Below, in pieces: positions 28,785 through 36,418 of a stretch of 46,636 nt of DNA. The first letter of the stretch is position 1. Every line of letters starts with the position of its first letter. Position numbers and translations under genes: made by a program. Source of the DNA: a bacterium (GTDB lineage: Bacteria > Ratteibacteria > UBA8468 > B48-G9 > JAFGKM01); contig JAOAIL010000011.1 of NCBI GenBank assembly GCA_026414725.1, positions 1 to 46,636 of the forward strand, written 5' to 3'. A model generated the notes under the pieces. The model searched no databases, had not been told where the DNA came from, and saw only the letters and a program-made list of their open reading frames with translations.

Positions 28785-30159
28785 AATCGCCTCCCAGTGT
28801 AAGAAAAAGTGCCTTTGCCTTTGTAAGTGTCTCCTCGTATTCTGAAGAAGGACTGCTATCCCATACAATACCACCACCCACAGGATAATAAAGTTTGTCT
28901 TCCTTCAGAAGTATTGTTCTTATAAGGATATTGAGTTCTGCATTTCCGTTAAATCCAATATATCCCATACTGCCGGTATAGAATGCCCTTTTATGTGGTT
29001 CAAGTGCTTCAATAATCTCCATTGCCCTTACCTTAGGAGCACCTGTGATTGAACCACCGGGAAAGGTTGCTTTCAATAAATCAACAACACTTTTATTTTT
29101 TTCCATCACTCCTTCTATTAAGGAGGTTGCCTGGAACACTGTTCTGTATCTCTCTATCTGTCTTAATGTTTTTACACTAACAGAGCCATATCTACAAACC
29201 TTTCCTAAATCATTTCTTTCCATATCCACAATCATTAAAAGTTCTGCCTTATCCTTTATTGAGTTTAAAAGTTCTTTTCTGTATCTATCATCTTCTTCTT
29301 TTGTTTTCCCTCGTGGTCTTGTACCTTTCATTGGCTTTGTAAAAACATTCATCCCTTCTTTTTTCAGGAAAAGTTCAGGTGAGTTTGAAAGGAGATAAAA
29401 GTCCCCACCATTAAAGTATCCAGAAAAAGAGGTTGGATTAACCTTCCTTATCCTTCTATATATTGTCTCCGGTGGAAAAATACCCTCTGCCTCTATCCGT
29501 TGAGCAAAGTTTATCTGATAAACATCACCGCTGGCTATATAGTCCTTTATTCTTTCTATTGCTTTTACATACCCATCATAACTCATATTTGAAAAAACAT
29601 TTTTTATCTCTACAGGACTGTTTTCAATCTTATAAGAATTTTTAGATATTTTTTTTATAAGATTATTTTTTGCAACAAATAAGTCCCTGAATAGTTTTTC
29701 TTTTTCTCTCTGTAGATTTGCAGATATTATGTAGAGAGAAGGTTCTTTATGGTCTATAACAAGTACTGTATCGTAAAAACCGAGGCAGATGTCAGGTATA
29801 CCAAGGTCGTCCTTTGCTATATCCGGAAGTTTTTCTATCTGCCATCCGAGGTCATAGGAAAAATAACCAAAAGCCCCTGGAGAAAAGAATGTGCTACATT
29901 GAAAAGAATACTTTTTCAACAATTCTTCAAGATAGTCAAAAGGACTTCCTGAATATGCTTTCTTATTGTTTTCTGTTTCAATAGTTATTCTGTCTTTTTT
30001 ACTTCTGAATATAAGAAATGGTTCAAAAGCAATCACTGAATATCTGTTATCTCTGTTTTTAAGAACTGTATCAAGCCATATAAAATATCTTCTATCTTTC
30101 AGCGCAAGGAAGAGTTTTTCAGGTAAAACAAAGGGATGTCTTTCTATTAAAAGGTTCAT
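28762..30159 (-). CDS. pabB: Aminodeoxychorismate synthase component I
   Basis: A chorismate-utilising enzyme of 465 aa that aminates chorismate with ammonia from PabA. The signature Lys is present in MKGTRPRGKT (PabB-type PIKGT; TrpE has Ala there), as are LLMIVDMERNDLG, FPGGSITGAPKVRAMEI and YTGSMGYIGFNG. pabA is not in the window, so it may be shared with TrpG elsewhere. The ATG overlaps the rpiB stop as ATGA. The operon partner pabC directly follows. Confidence 0.94.
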   Translation of the reverse strand: MNLLIERHPFVLPEKLFLALKDRRYFIWLDTVLKNRDNRYSVIAFEPFLIFRSKKDRITIETENNKKAYSGSPFDYLEELLKKYSFQCSTFFSPGAFGYFSYDLGWQIEKLPDIAKDDLGIPDICLGFYDTVLVIDHKEPSLYIISANLQREKEKLFRDLFVAKNNLIKKISKNSYKIENSPVEIKNVFSNMSYDGYVKAIERIKDYIASGDVYQINFAQRIEAEGIFPPETIYRRIRKVNPTSFSGYFNGGDFYLLSNSPELFLKKEGMNVFTKPMKGTRPRGKTKEEDDRYRKELLNSIKDKAELLMIVDMERNDLGKVCRYGSVSVKTLRQIERYRTVFQATSLIEGVMEKNKSVVDLLKATFPGGSITGAPKVRAMEIIEALEPHKRAFYTGSMGYIGFNGNAELNILIRTILLKEDKLYYPVGGGIVWDSSPSSEYEETLTKAKALFLTLGGDYEDILHT

Positions 30160-30593
30160 ACCTCTATCTTTTTTATTTTGTTGACCCTTCGTAAATGTCT
30201 TCCTTTCAGGAATGGTGTTTCAAGGAATGCTTTTGTAATCTCAATGGCAAGTTCATTACCCAGTAATCTTCCACCGAGTGTAAGGACATTAGCATTGTTA
30301 TGCTGTCTTGCAAGAACTGCATCCTGTATGGTACAACATCTCGCAGCACGGATTCCTTTAAACTTATTTGCGATAATACTCATACCTATACCTGTTCCAC
30401 ATACCAGTATTCCCATCTCAATATCTTTATTCTGGATTCCTTTTGCAAGTTTTTCAGCAAAGTCAGGATAGTCCACGGATTTTTTGATTTTAGTCCCGTA
30501 GTCAAACACCTCATATCCTTCCTTTTTCAGTTCTCCCTTCAAAAACTCCTTCAGTTCAAACCCTGCATGGTCACTTCCTATCCCTATTCTCAT
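30156..30593 (-). CDS. rpiB: Ribose-5-phosphate isomerase B
   Basis: Interconverts ribose 5-phosphate and ribulose 5-phosphate. The 145-residue product has GSDHAGFELKEFL, DYPDFAEKLA, the catalytic Cys65 in ILVCGTGIGMSIIANK and ARQHNNANVLTLGGR. GGGGAG precedes the ATG. It sits 11 bases after tsaC. Allose-6-phosphate isomerase activity is also found in the family. Confidence 0.95.
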   Translation of the reverse strand: MRIGIGSDHAGFELKEFLKGELKKEGYEVFDYGTKIKKSVDYPDFAEKLAKGIQNKDIEMGILVCGTGIGMSIIANKFKGIRAARCCTIQDAVLARQHNNANVLTLGGRLLGNELAIEITKAFLETPFLKGRHLRRVNKIKKIEV

Positions 30594-30604
30594 ATATCTC
30601 CCCT

Positions 30605-31177
30605 CTAACGTATTCTAACCGGTTCTTCACCACTTATATCCCAGATCTCAGATGGGATACCTTTTACCTTACCTCCGTCTATTATAACATCTACCATTTC
30701 CTTTAACCTATAAGGCATCTCTTCTATAGATGCAGGGGCTTTATCTCCTGAAAAGTTTGCACTTGTGGATGCAATTATATAAAAGTTCTTAGAAAGTTTG
30801 ATAATGAAGTCATATGCAGGGATTCTGAAGGCAATCTTTCCTGTCTTTGCTGTTATAAGATATATCTCCTGTGTCGCTTTAAGTATGTATGTCTTTGCTC
30901 CAGGCCAGTTGTCTTTAAGTATTTTTTCTTTTTCAGGAGGAACTTCTGCAAAATTTTTAATTTTCTCTATCTTATCCACAAAGCCAATAAGGGGTTTATC
31001 TTCAGGTCTTCCCTTTATCTCATATATCCTTTCCTTTGCCTTATTATTGAGCCCATCGCATATCAGACCATAAACAGTATCTGTGGGAACTATAGCAACA
31101 CCACCTTTTTTAAGAATATTTTCTACTTTAGAAATGATTTCTGCTTCTCTGTGTGGAGACACAACTATTGTTTCCAT
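30605..31177 (-). CDS. tsaC: Threonylcarbamoyl-AMP synthase (Sua5/YrdC)
   Basis: Makes threonylcarbamoyl-AMP for the t6A37 modification of ANN-decoding tRNAs. Motifs: GGVAIVPTDTVYGLICDG, the KGRPEDKPLIGF binding loop and ASTSANFSGDKAP. Only the YrdC domain is present (190 aa). ATGs also occur at 31192 and 31207, but codons before 31177 lie in a palindromic repeat and METIVVSP matches the normal start, so I chose 31177; its ribosome site GAGGGTGAG is supplied by the repeat. Confidence 0.9.
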   Translation of the reverse strand: METIVVSPHREAEIISKVENILKKGGVAIVPTDTVYGLICDGLNNKAKERIYEIKGRPEDKPLIGFVDKIEKIKNFAEVPPEKEKILKDNWPGAKTYILKATQEIYLITAKTGKIAFRIPAYDFIIKLSKNFYIIASTSANFSGDKAPASIEEMPYRLKEMVDVIIDGGKVKGIPSEIWDISGEEPVRIR

Positions 31178-31180
31178 TAC

Positions 31181-31220
31181 TCTCACCCTCATCTTTATCC
31201 TCTCCATTCAAGGGAGAGGC
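31181..31220. repeat. Degenerate REP-like palindromic repeat
   Basis: Contains TCTCACCCTCATC followed by a CCTCTCC/GGAGAGG stem (31199-31205 and 31213-31219) around ATTCAAG. This resembles the widespread intergenic element CTCACCCTAACCCTCTCCCTT and its mirrored half, and a related core (CTCCCTTCAAGGGAG) is at 46576-46592. It lies between nfnA and tsaC and carries the tsaC ribosome site. Confidence 0.6.
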
Positions 31221-31225
31221 AATTT

Positions 31226-32071
31226 CTATGTATCAAACCCTATCTTACACTTATGCAGGAACTGTTTCAGGGACTCTTCTTCGTACGGCTTATAAAGGTA
31301 TGTCCTTTTAAGTAGTTCATCAAAGTCAACAAGATGCGCATCAAAATCAGGTCCATCAACACAGGCAAACTTTACCTTACCATCAACAGTTACCCTGCAA
31401 CCACCACACATACCTGTACCATCAATCATTATGGGGTTTAAACTTGCCACGGTTTTTATATTATATCTTTTAGTTATCTCGCTTACCTTCTTCATCATAA
31501 CAATAGGACCTGCCGTTAATACATAGTCAATCTTCTTCCCTGAATTGATAACACTTTCTAAAACATCTGTTGTAAATCCCTTTGTTCCTTTGCTTCCATC
31601 ATCTGTGGCAATAAGTAGTTCATCACTTATTTCCCTCATCTGCTCTTCAAGTATAAGAAGTTTTTCACTCCTTGCTCCCATTATGGTGATGATATAATTC
31701 CCTCTTTCTTTGAATGCCTTTGCCATCCAGTAAACAAAAGCAGCACCCACTCCACCAACTACAATACACACATTTCCATATTCCTCTATATCCACTGGAT
31801 TACCGAGCGGTCCTACAAGATTAAGTATAGAATCACCCTCATTGAGCAATCCGAGTTTTGTTGTTGTTGTACCTGCTTCCTGAAATATAAGAGTAATCGT
31901 CCCTTTTTTAGTATCTTTCCCTGCTATGGTAAGCGGAATCCTCTCTCCTTTTTCATCCACACGTAGAATAATAAACTGTCCCGGCAATGCTTTTTCTGCT
32001 ATCAAAGGTACCTCTACCTCTATCTTCTTTATCTTTTCTCCAAGGACATCTTTTTTCACAATCCTGTTCAT
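31226..32071 (-). CDS. NfnA/SudB-like FAD/NAD(P)-binding subunit
   Basis: A 281-residue flavoprotein of the ferredoxin-NADP reductase family, like the small subunit of NADH-dependent ferredoxin:NADP reductase (Nfn) or sulfide dehydrogenase. FAD site RIPLTIAGKD, nucleotide loop CIVVGGVGAAFVYWMAK and a C-terminal [2Fe-2S] site in DGTGMCGGCRVTVDGKVKFACVDGPDFD. The large GltD-like subunit usually follows; here tsaC does. It overlaps the HPS-RraA gene by 4 bases. Partner likely elsewhere, or the protein serves another dehydrogenase. Confidence 0.85.
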   Translation of the reverse strand: MNRIVKKDVLGEKIKKIEVEVPLIAEKALPGQFIILRVDEKGERIPLTIAGKDTKKGTITLIFQEAGTTTTKLGLLNEGDSILNLVGPLGNPVDIEEYGNVCIVVGGVGAAFVYWMAKAFKERGNYIITIMGARSEKLLILEEQMREISDELLIATDDGSKGTKGFTTDVLESVINSGKKIDYVLTAGPIVMMKKVSEITKRYNIKTVASLNPIMIDGTGMCGGCRVTVDGKVKFACVDGPDFDAHLVDFDELLKRTYLYKPYEEESLKQFLHKCKIGFDT

Positions 32072-33372
32072 TTAGGTTTCTCCCACTTTAGAAGTTCCAT
32101 TACACTGCTTAAAGTTCCTCCATCCTTTATCTCTTTCCTTATTCTGTTTTCTCTTTCAAGTACATCCATTGCCCTGTTTGCTATTTCCACAACCTTTTCT
32201 GATGGTATAACAACCACCCCATCACTATCCCCGACTATCCAGTCCCCTGGTTTCACTGTATAACCGGATATCCTTATAGGTACATTTATCTCTCCAAATC
32301 CTCTCGGTTCTCCTGCTTCAGGACAGATAACCTTTGCAAATACAGGCAGTTTCATCTTTTTTATCTCTTCTACATCCCTTACCCCTCCGTATATGACAAC
32401 ACCTGCCACCTTTTTCATAATACAACTGTTTGTTGCAAGTTCTCCCCAACAGGCAGGTCCAACACCACCAGCATCTATGACAATGATATCTCCTTCTTCT
32501 GCTATATCTATTGCTTCAACTGGCTTTGCCCAGTCCCCTGGATATGTCCTTACAGTAACGGTTTTCCCCACCATTTTGGGCATATGCTGATACACAGGGA
32601 ATACATCCTTAATCCAGCCCCCTCTATGCAGGGCATCGGAGATATTTGCTGTTGAGACCTTCATAAATATCTTTTTCGCTTCTTTAACAGAAATAGTTCT
32701 TTTATAAAGTTCTGTCCTTATACTTTTTTTCTTTTCTATTGCTTCCTTTATTACATTCACTGCTTTCTTCACATCCTCTGCTTTTGTTATGGCACCTCCC
32801 ACAATAAGAATATCTGCACCTGCTTTTATTGCTTCAACAGCATTCTCAGAGTTTATCCCTCCTACAAGAGCCACAGGAATTTTAAGATCAGATGTTATTT
32901 CCTTCAGAAATTGAAAAGATATCTCCCCTTTCATCTGTTTGTCTATTGGAATATGAATACCTATATAATGAATACCTAATTTTTCTACGTCTTTTGCCCT
33001 CTTCACTGTTGCAGAATCTCCAAGCAGGTCCACCATCACCTTACCACCATAATTTAAAGATGCTTCTACTGCTTCCTGTATAGTGCTATCAGCGGCATTT
33101 CCCATCACAACTACAGTATCTGCTCCTGATTTAAAAGCCATCTCTGCTTCCAATCGTCCTGTATCCATAACCTTCATATCTGCTACTATTCTACACTCTG
33201 GAAATTCCTTCTTTAATATCCTTACGGCTGACAGCCCTTCTGCTTTTATCAAAGGGGTACCTGCTTCCAGACACCTTATACCTGCAGAGACCGCTTCTCT
33301 CGCAACCTTTAATGCCCTTTTTAGTTCTGTGAAATCAAGGGCTAACTGAATGATGGGAAATTCTTCTTTCAT
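32068..33372 (-). CDS. 3-hexulose-6-phosphate synthase fused to RraA-like domain
   Basis: Two domains in 434 aa. Residues 1-210: HPS of the orotidine decarboxylase suprafamily, with DxKxxD (Asp65, Lys67, Asp70) in ADMKVMDTG and PVALVGGINSENA. HPS condenses formaldehyde with ribulose 5-phosphate, or runs backwards to make ribulose 5-phosphate from fructose 6-phosphate after isomerisation. Residues about 225-430: RraA/aldolase-like domain with STANISDALHRGG, DAGGVGPACWGELAT and the YGGVRDVEEI motif. Such fusions occur in archaea and some anaerobes. The PHI isomerase is not in the window. rpiB and rpe nearby fit a pentose-supply role. Confidence 0.88.
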   Translation of the reverse strand: MKEEFPIIQLALDFTELKRALKVAREAVSAGIRCLEAGTPLIKAEGLSAVRILKKEFPECRIVADMKVMDTGRLEAEMAFKSGADTVVVMGNAADSTIQEAVEASLNYGGKVMVDLLGDSATVKRAKDVEKLGIHYIGIHIPIDKQMKGEISFQFLKEITSDLKIPVALVGGINSENAVEAIKAGADILIVGGAITKAEDVKKAVNVIKEAIEKKKSIRTELYKRTISVKEAKKIFMKVSTANISDALHRGGWIKDVFPVYQHMPKMVGKTVTVRTYPGDWAKPVEAIDIAEEGDIIVIDAGGVGPACWGELATNSCIMKKVAGVVIYGGVRDVEEIKKMKLPVFAKVICPEAGEPRGFGEINVPIRISGYTVKPGDWIVGDSDGVVVIPSEKVVEIANRAMDVLERENRIRKEIKDGGTLSSVMELLKWEKPK

Positions 33373-33392
33373 CTATTCCGTTTCCTATAATG

Positions 33393-33818
33393 CTATTTTG
33401 TAACCTTATGGTTATTAGTCCTTCTTCTGTACTTTAAAATACAGACCTTATTAAGGTCTTTTATCCTCTGGTATTCCACCTTATCAACCATCTTCTCTAT
33501 CATATAGGTTCCCATTGCACCGAGAGAACTCATCTCATCCTCATCAGGAGAAGGAGACAGAGGATTGTATGGTTCTCCTCTATCAATAATCTCAATCTTT
33601 ACACAGTTATCATCGGCTTTCCATACAACTCTCAGAAATCCTTCAGAGTCAGAGCGGGAAAGGATATTGGAACAGACCTCATCCACTACAAGCATCAGTT
33701 CCCATGTTCTTTTAAATCCCAACTTTATATCTAAACTTCTCTGTTGTATGAAGTCCGATATATACTCAAGACCACCTATTTTTTTTTCAATCTCAATATA
33801 ATCTTCTTTTCCTGCCAT
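33393..33818 (-). CDS. RsbW-like anti-sigma/serine kinase (HATPase)
   Basis: A 141-residue GHKL ATPase domain. The N box is in LMLVVDEVCSNIL, the G1 box is IEIIDRGEPYNPL and the G2-like region is SSLGAMGTYMIEKMVDKVEY. Such proteins bind a sigma factor or phosphorylate an anti-sigma antagonist. No STAS antagonist, PP2C phosphatase or sigma gene lies nearby. No Shine-Dalgarno sequence is visible before the ATG. It lies 32 bases after the GT4 gene. Confidence 0.8.
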   Translation of the reverse strand: MAGKEDYIEIEKKIGGLEYISDFIQQRSLDIKLGFKRTWELMLVVDEVCSNILSRSDSEGFLRVVWKADDNCVKIEIIDRGEPYNPLSPSPDEDEMSSLGAMGTYMIEKMVDKVEYQRIKDLNKVCILKYRRRTNNHKVTK

Positions 33819-33850
33819 TGTAATATAGGTAAATTAAAGTAGCGATTAAT

Positions 33851-35005
33851 TTATAATAACTCCATATATAACTTTTCTATCCTGTCCACCATCTTTTCAA
33901 CAGGAAAAAGTTCCTGGACTATCTTCCTTCCAGCATTCCCCATTTTATAAGAAATCTCTGAATTTTTCAATAGAAAGAGTAATTTCTCTCGCAACATTAC
34001 TATATCTTTCGGTGGTATAAGATATCCTGTTTTATCATTTATTACCAGCTCTTTTGCTCCATCCACATCAAAAGCAACAACAGGTCTTCCACCTGCAAAT
34101 CCCTGTGCTACTGCCTTAGGAAGCCCTTCTCTCAAACTGGTATGGGCAAGTATATCCATTACTGCAATATATTCTGGGATTTCTTCAGGTGGCACCAGCC
34201 CTGTAAAGATGACCTTTGACAGAATACCTTTTTCTCTTGCATAGTCCTCAAGTTGTTTCCGCAATATACCATCTCCAACAAGAAGAAGTTTTACATCGGG
34301 ATATTCCTTTACAATATCAGCAAATGCTTTTATAAGATACTCCTGCCCTTTAAGATAAAACAACCTGCCTACCATACCTATTACCTTTTCATTTTCTTTT
34401 ATTCCTAATTTTCTCCTGCTTTCCTCTCTACTTTTTTCTGCCTCAAGGTATGGCTTTATATCAAACCCGCTGTAGATAACTACATATCGGGACTGATTTC
34501 CTATTCCAGCACTGAGATACCTCTCTTTCATAATCTCTCCTACACATATAAATTTATCTGTAAAAAAAGAGGCAATCTTTTCCGCTGTTATATACAGAAA
34601 GTTCTGTAAAAATGGCTGATAGTCATAAAAGGAAGGACCATGTATTGTATGTATAACAACTGTACTTCTGTGTGCAATTTTTGCTGCAATCCGTCCTAAA
34701 ATCCCTGCCTTTGCACTGTGTGTGTGGACAATATCATACCTGTTTTTTTTAAAAAAGATAAATAGTTTTATAAGGCAGATTATATCCAAAACAGGGTTAA
34801 TCTCCCTTATCAGTTCTTTTACTATAACGAGTTTTATTCTTCTATCTCTTTCTATCTCGGGGATAAGAGACCCTTCGGGTCCTGTATCAGGACCGATTAC
34901 AAGTGCAACACTGTGTCCCTTTTCCACAAGCCCTTTTACTGTAAATATAGTGTTTTCCTGAGCACCACCAACAATCAGGCGGGTAATAATATGACATATC
35001 TTCAT
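33851..35005 (-). CDS. GT4-family glycosyltransferase
   Basis: A 384-residue GT-B fold enzyme of family 4. N-terminal IITRLIVGGAQENTIFTVKGL binds the acceptor side; HTHSAKAGILGRIAA and the C-terminal VIGMVGRLFYLKGQEYLIKAF, LLLVGDGILRKQLE and SLREGLPKAVAQG are donor-site motifs. In the usual E-x7-E pair the second Glu is Gln here. Sugar donor and acceptor unknown; cell-surface polysaccharide or glycolipid synthesis is likely. Its ATG overlaps the preceding stop as TAATG. Confidence 0.9.
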   Translation of the reverse strand: MKICHIITRLIVGGAQENTIFTVKGLVEKGHSVALVIGPDTGPEGSLIPEIERDRRIKLVIVKELIREINPVLDIICLIKLFIFFKKNRYDIVHTHSAKAGILGRIAAKIAHRSTVVIHTIHGPSFYDYQPFLQNFLYITAEKIASFFTDKFICVGEIMKERYLSAGIGNQSRYVVIYSGFDIKPYLEAEKSREESRRKLGIKENEKVIGMVGRLFYLKGQEYLIKAFADIVKEYPDVKLLLVGDGILRKQLEDYAREKGILSKVIFTGLVPPEEIPEYIAVMDILAHTSLREGLPKAVAQGFAGGRPVVAFDVDGAKELVINDKTGYLIPPKDIVMLREKLLFLLKNSEISYKMGNAGRKIVQELFPVEKMVDRIEKLYMELL

Positions 35006-35328
35006 TATATTTCACTTATGCTCGTATCAGGACCACCCTTAACCGCAGCAAAGGTTCTTGTACCACGTGTCTCTATCCTTATGTTTTCTATATCAAAATC
35101 ATCCGGTAGTATTCTTATATGTGCGATGTTTTCCCTCGGAATAAGAAGCACCCTTCTTTCAGCATCAATATCCGCAGGATGAACAGAACCTTTTACAACA
35201 AGAATCCCTTTTCCATCAAGCATTATCCAGTTTTCAGTAAACTTCAGCACCTTTCCTATAAACACCCACAACTTCTGTTCCGCATAGTACTTCTTAAACC
35301 TCACCTTCACAACTTTTCCTTCTATCAT
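35005..35328 (-). CDS. Hypothetical beta-rich protein, possibly LSm-like
   Basis: A 107-residue protein. The middle reads VFIGKVLKFTENWIMLDGKGI and, after a loop, LLIPRENIAHIRILPDD. This two-block pattern (Gly-lined strand, short Asn/Leu turn, then a Ile-rich strand after an R/N-I) recalls the Sm1 and Sm2 motifs, but the match is weak and unproven. No signal peptide. It has a GGGAGAA ribosome site and is coupled to GT4 by TAATG, so the two may share a role or only a message. Confidence 0.6.
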   Translation of the reverse strand: MIEGKVVKVRFKKYYAEQKLWVFIGKVLKFTENWIMLDGKGILVVKGSVHPADIDAERRVLLIPRENIAHIRILPDDFDIENIRIETRGTRTFAAVKGGPDTSISEI

Positions 35329-35360
35329 TTTTGTTCTCCCTTTTATCTTTTCCGGAATCT

Positions 35361-36194
35361 CTATCTCGTTATCAGTAATACCTTTGTCACTGCAGTATAA
35401 GTTTTCTTTTTAAAAGTAAAAACAATTTCATCTTCCTCTGAAACTGTCTCCCTATCGAAAAAATTATCAATACTTGTAAATATGAGACCGAAATCTCTTT
35501 TTAACTCCCAACTCCTCTCTGGATTATGTTCATCCAGTAATATTACAAATAATCTGTTATCTGCTCCAAATCTTTGAGCCCCTTGATTTTCATACATCCA
35601 AATTGCTAAATCTCTCGGGTTGTTCACCGCATCAACAGGATTATACCTTCGAGGTAAATAAGTTACTTTCAAATCAAAAGGCTGTCCATCAAAAAAAACA
35701 TCAATTCCTTTTATATTTTTTATAGTAGGCACCACTCTCGGATGTGTACTTATATGTTCCTCTATTAAAACAGTTGTCCAGTGGTTAAACCATGTACAAA
35801 GTACATAGTTCATAACTTCCCTATTAAGATTCTCTTCAACATTTCTTAATAAATCATCATACTTTACAATTTTTCTTACATATTCTGTCTGTATTTTTTG
35901 GTCCAATTGTCCTTGGACTACTCCCCAAGAAAAATCTTGGACCTTCATTAATTCTTTTTTTAAATCTTCATCTCTAATAATTGCCCTCCTTTTCTGAATT
36001 TTTTCGGCATATCTTTGCTTAATAAATTCATCTATTTCTTTTTCGGTTATCTCATTCTCTAATAAATACTTAATAATTTTTGTTGCTGAACTATCATTAG
36101 AGATATTTAAATTTAAAGTAAATTTTTTCAAATAAGATAAGGGAATACACCTTAATTTCAGATTTAAAACCTCTTTTGGACTAATCAATGGCAT
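35361..36194 (-). CDS. Probable type II restriction endonuclease
   Basis: A 277-residue protein with no close family that I recognise. A PD-(D/E)xK-like core is visible: KGIDVFFDGQPFDLKVTYLPR has Asp, then DLK about ten residues later. The N-terminal 100 residues are helical and charged. It lies after a DNA methyltransferase gene in the same orientation, the typical arrangement of a type II pair. AGGAGATAGATAT supports the start. Recognition site unknown. Confidence 0.7.
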   Translation of the reverse strand: MPLISPKEVLNLKLRCIPLSYLKKFTLNLNISNDSSATKIIKYLLENEITEKEIDEFIKQRYAEKIQKRRAIIRDEDLKKELMKVQDFSWGVVQGQLDQKIQTEYVRKIVKYDDLLRNVEENLNREVMNYVLCTWFNHWTTVLIEEHISTHPRVVPTIKNIKGIDVFFDGQPFDLKVTYLPRRYNPVDAVNNPRDLAIWMYENQGAQRFGADNRLFVILLDEHNPERSWELKRDFGLIFTSIDNFFDRETVSEEDEIVFTFKKKTYTAVTKVLLITR

Positions 36195-36256
36195 ATATCT
36201 ATCTCCTAATAATTACGCTATGTAATAAATATTTTGTGTATCTGTTTTGTTATATA

Positions 36257-36418
36257 CTAAGGTACCTTGTAAGCATAGTCAGGATACGCTGGCAAAGTAT
36301 GTCTTCCATACTCATCCCATTTGGCTAAAATATACCGCCATACCTTTCTTTCATCGATATACTCAATATCAATCACTTCGCCAATATCTCCACAAACATC
36401 TTTTACAATATCACAAAT
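36257..36418 (-). CDS. Small open frame between methyltransferase and endonuclease, start uncertain
   Basis: On the minus strand a frame of 67 codons, bounded by a TAA near 36462 and a TAG at 36257-36259, translates to a protein-like sequence with YIDERKVWRYILAKWDEYG and a Tyr/Pro-rich end. There is no ATG. An ATT at 36416-36418 lies seven bases after GAGGAG, and a GTG at 36374-36376 (39 aa) is the alternative. It could be a real small gene with a rare start, or a former C-terminal extension of the methyltransferase put out of frame. I do not recognise it. Confidence 0.3.
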   Translation of the reverse strand: MCDIVKDVCGDIGEVIDIEYIDERKVWRYILAKWDEYGRHTLPAYPDYAYKVP

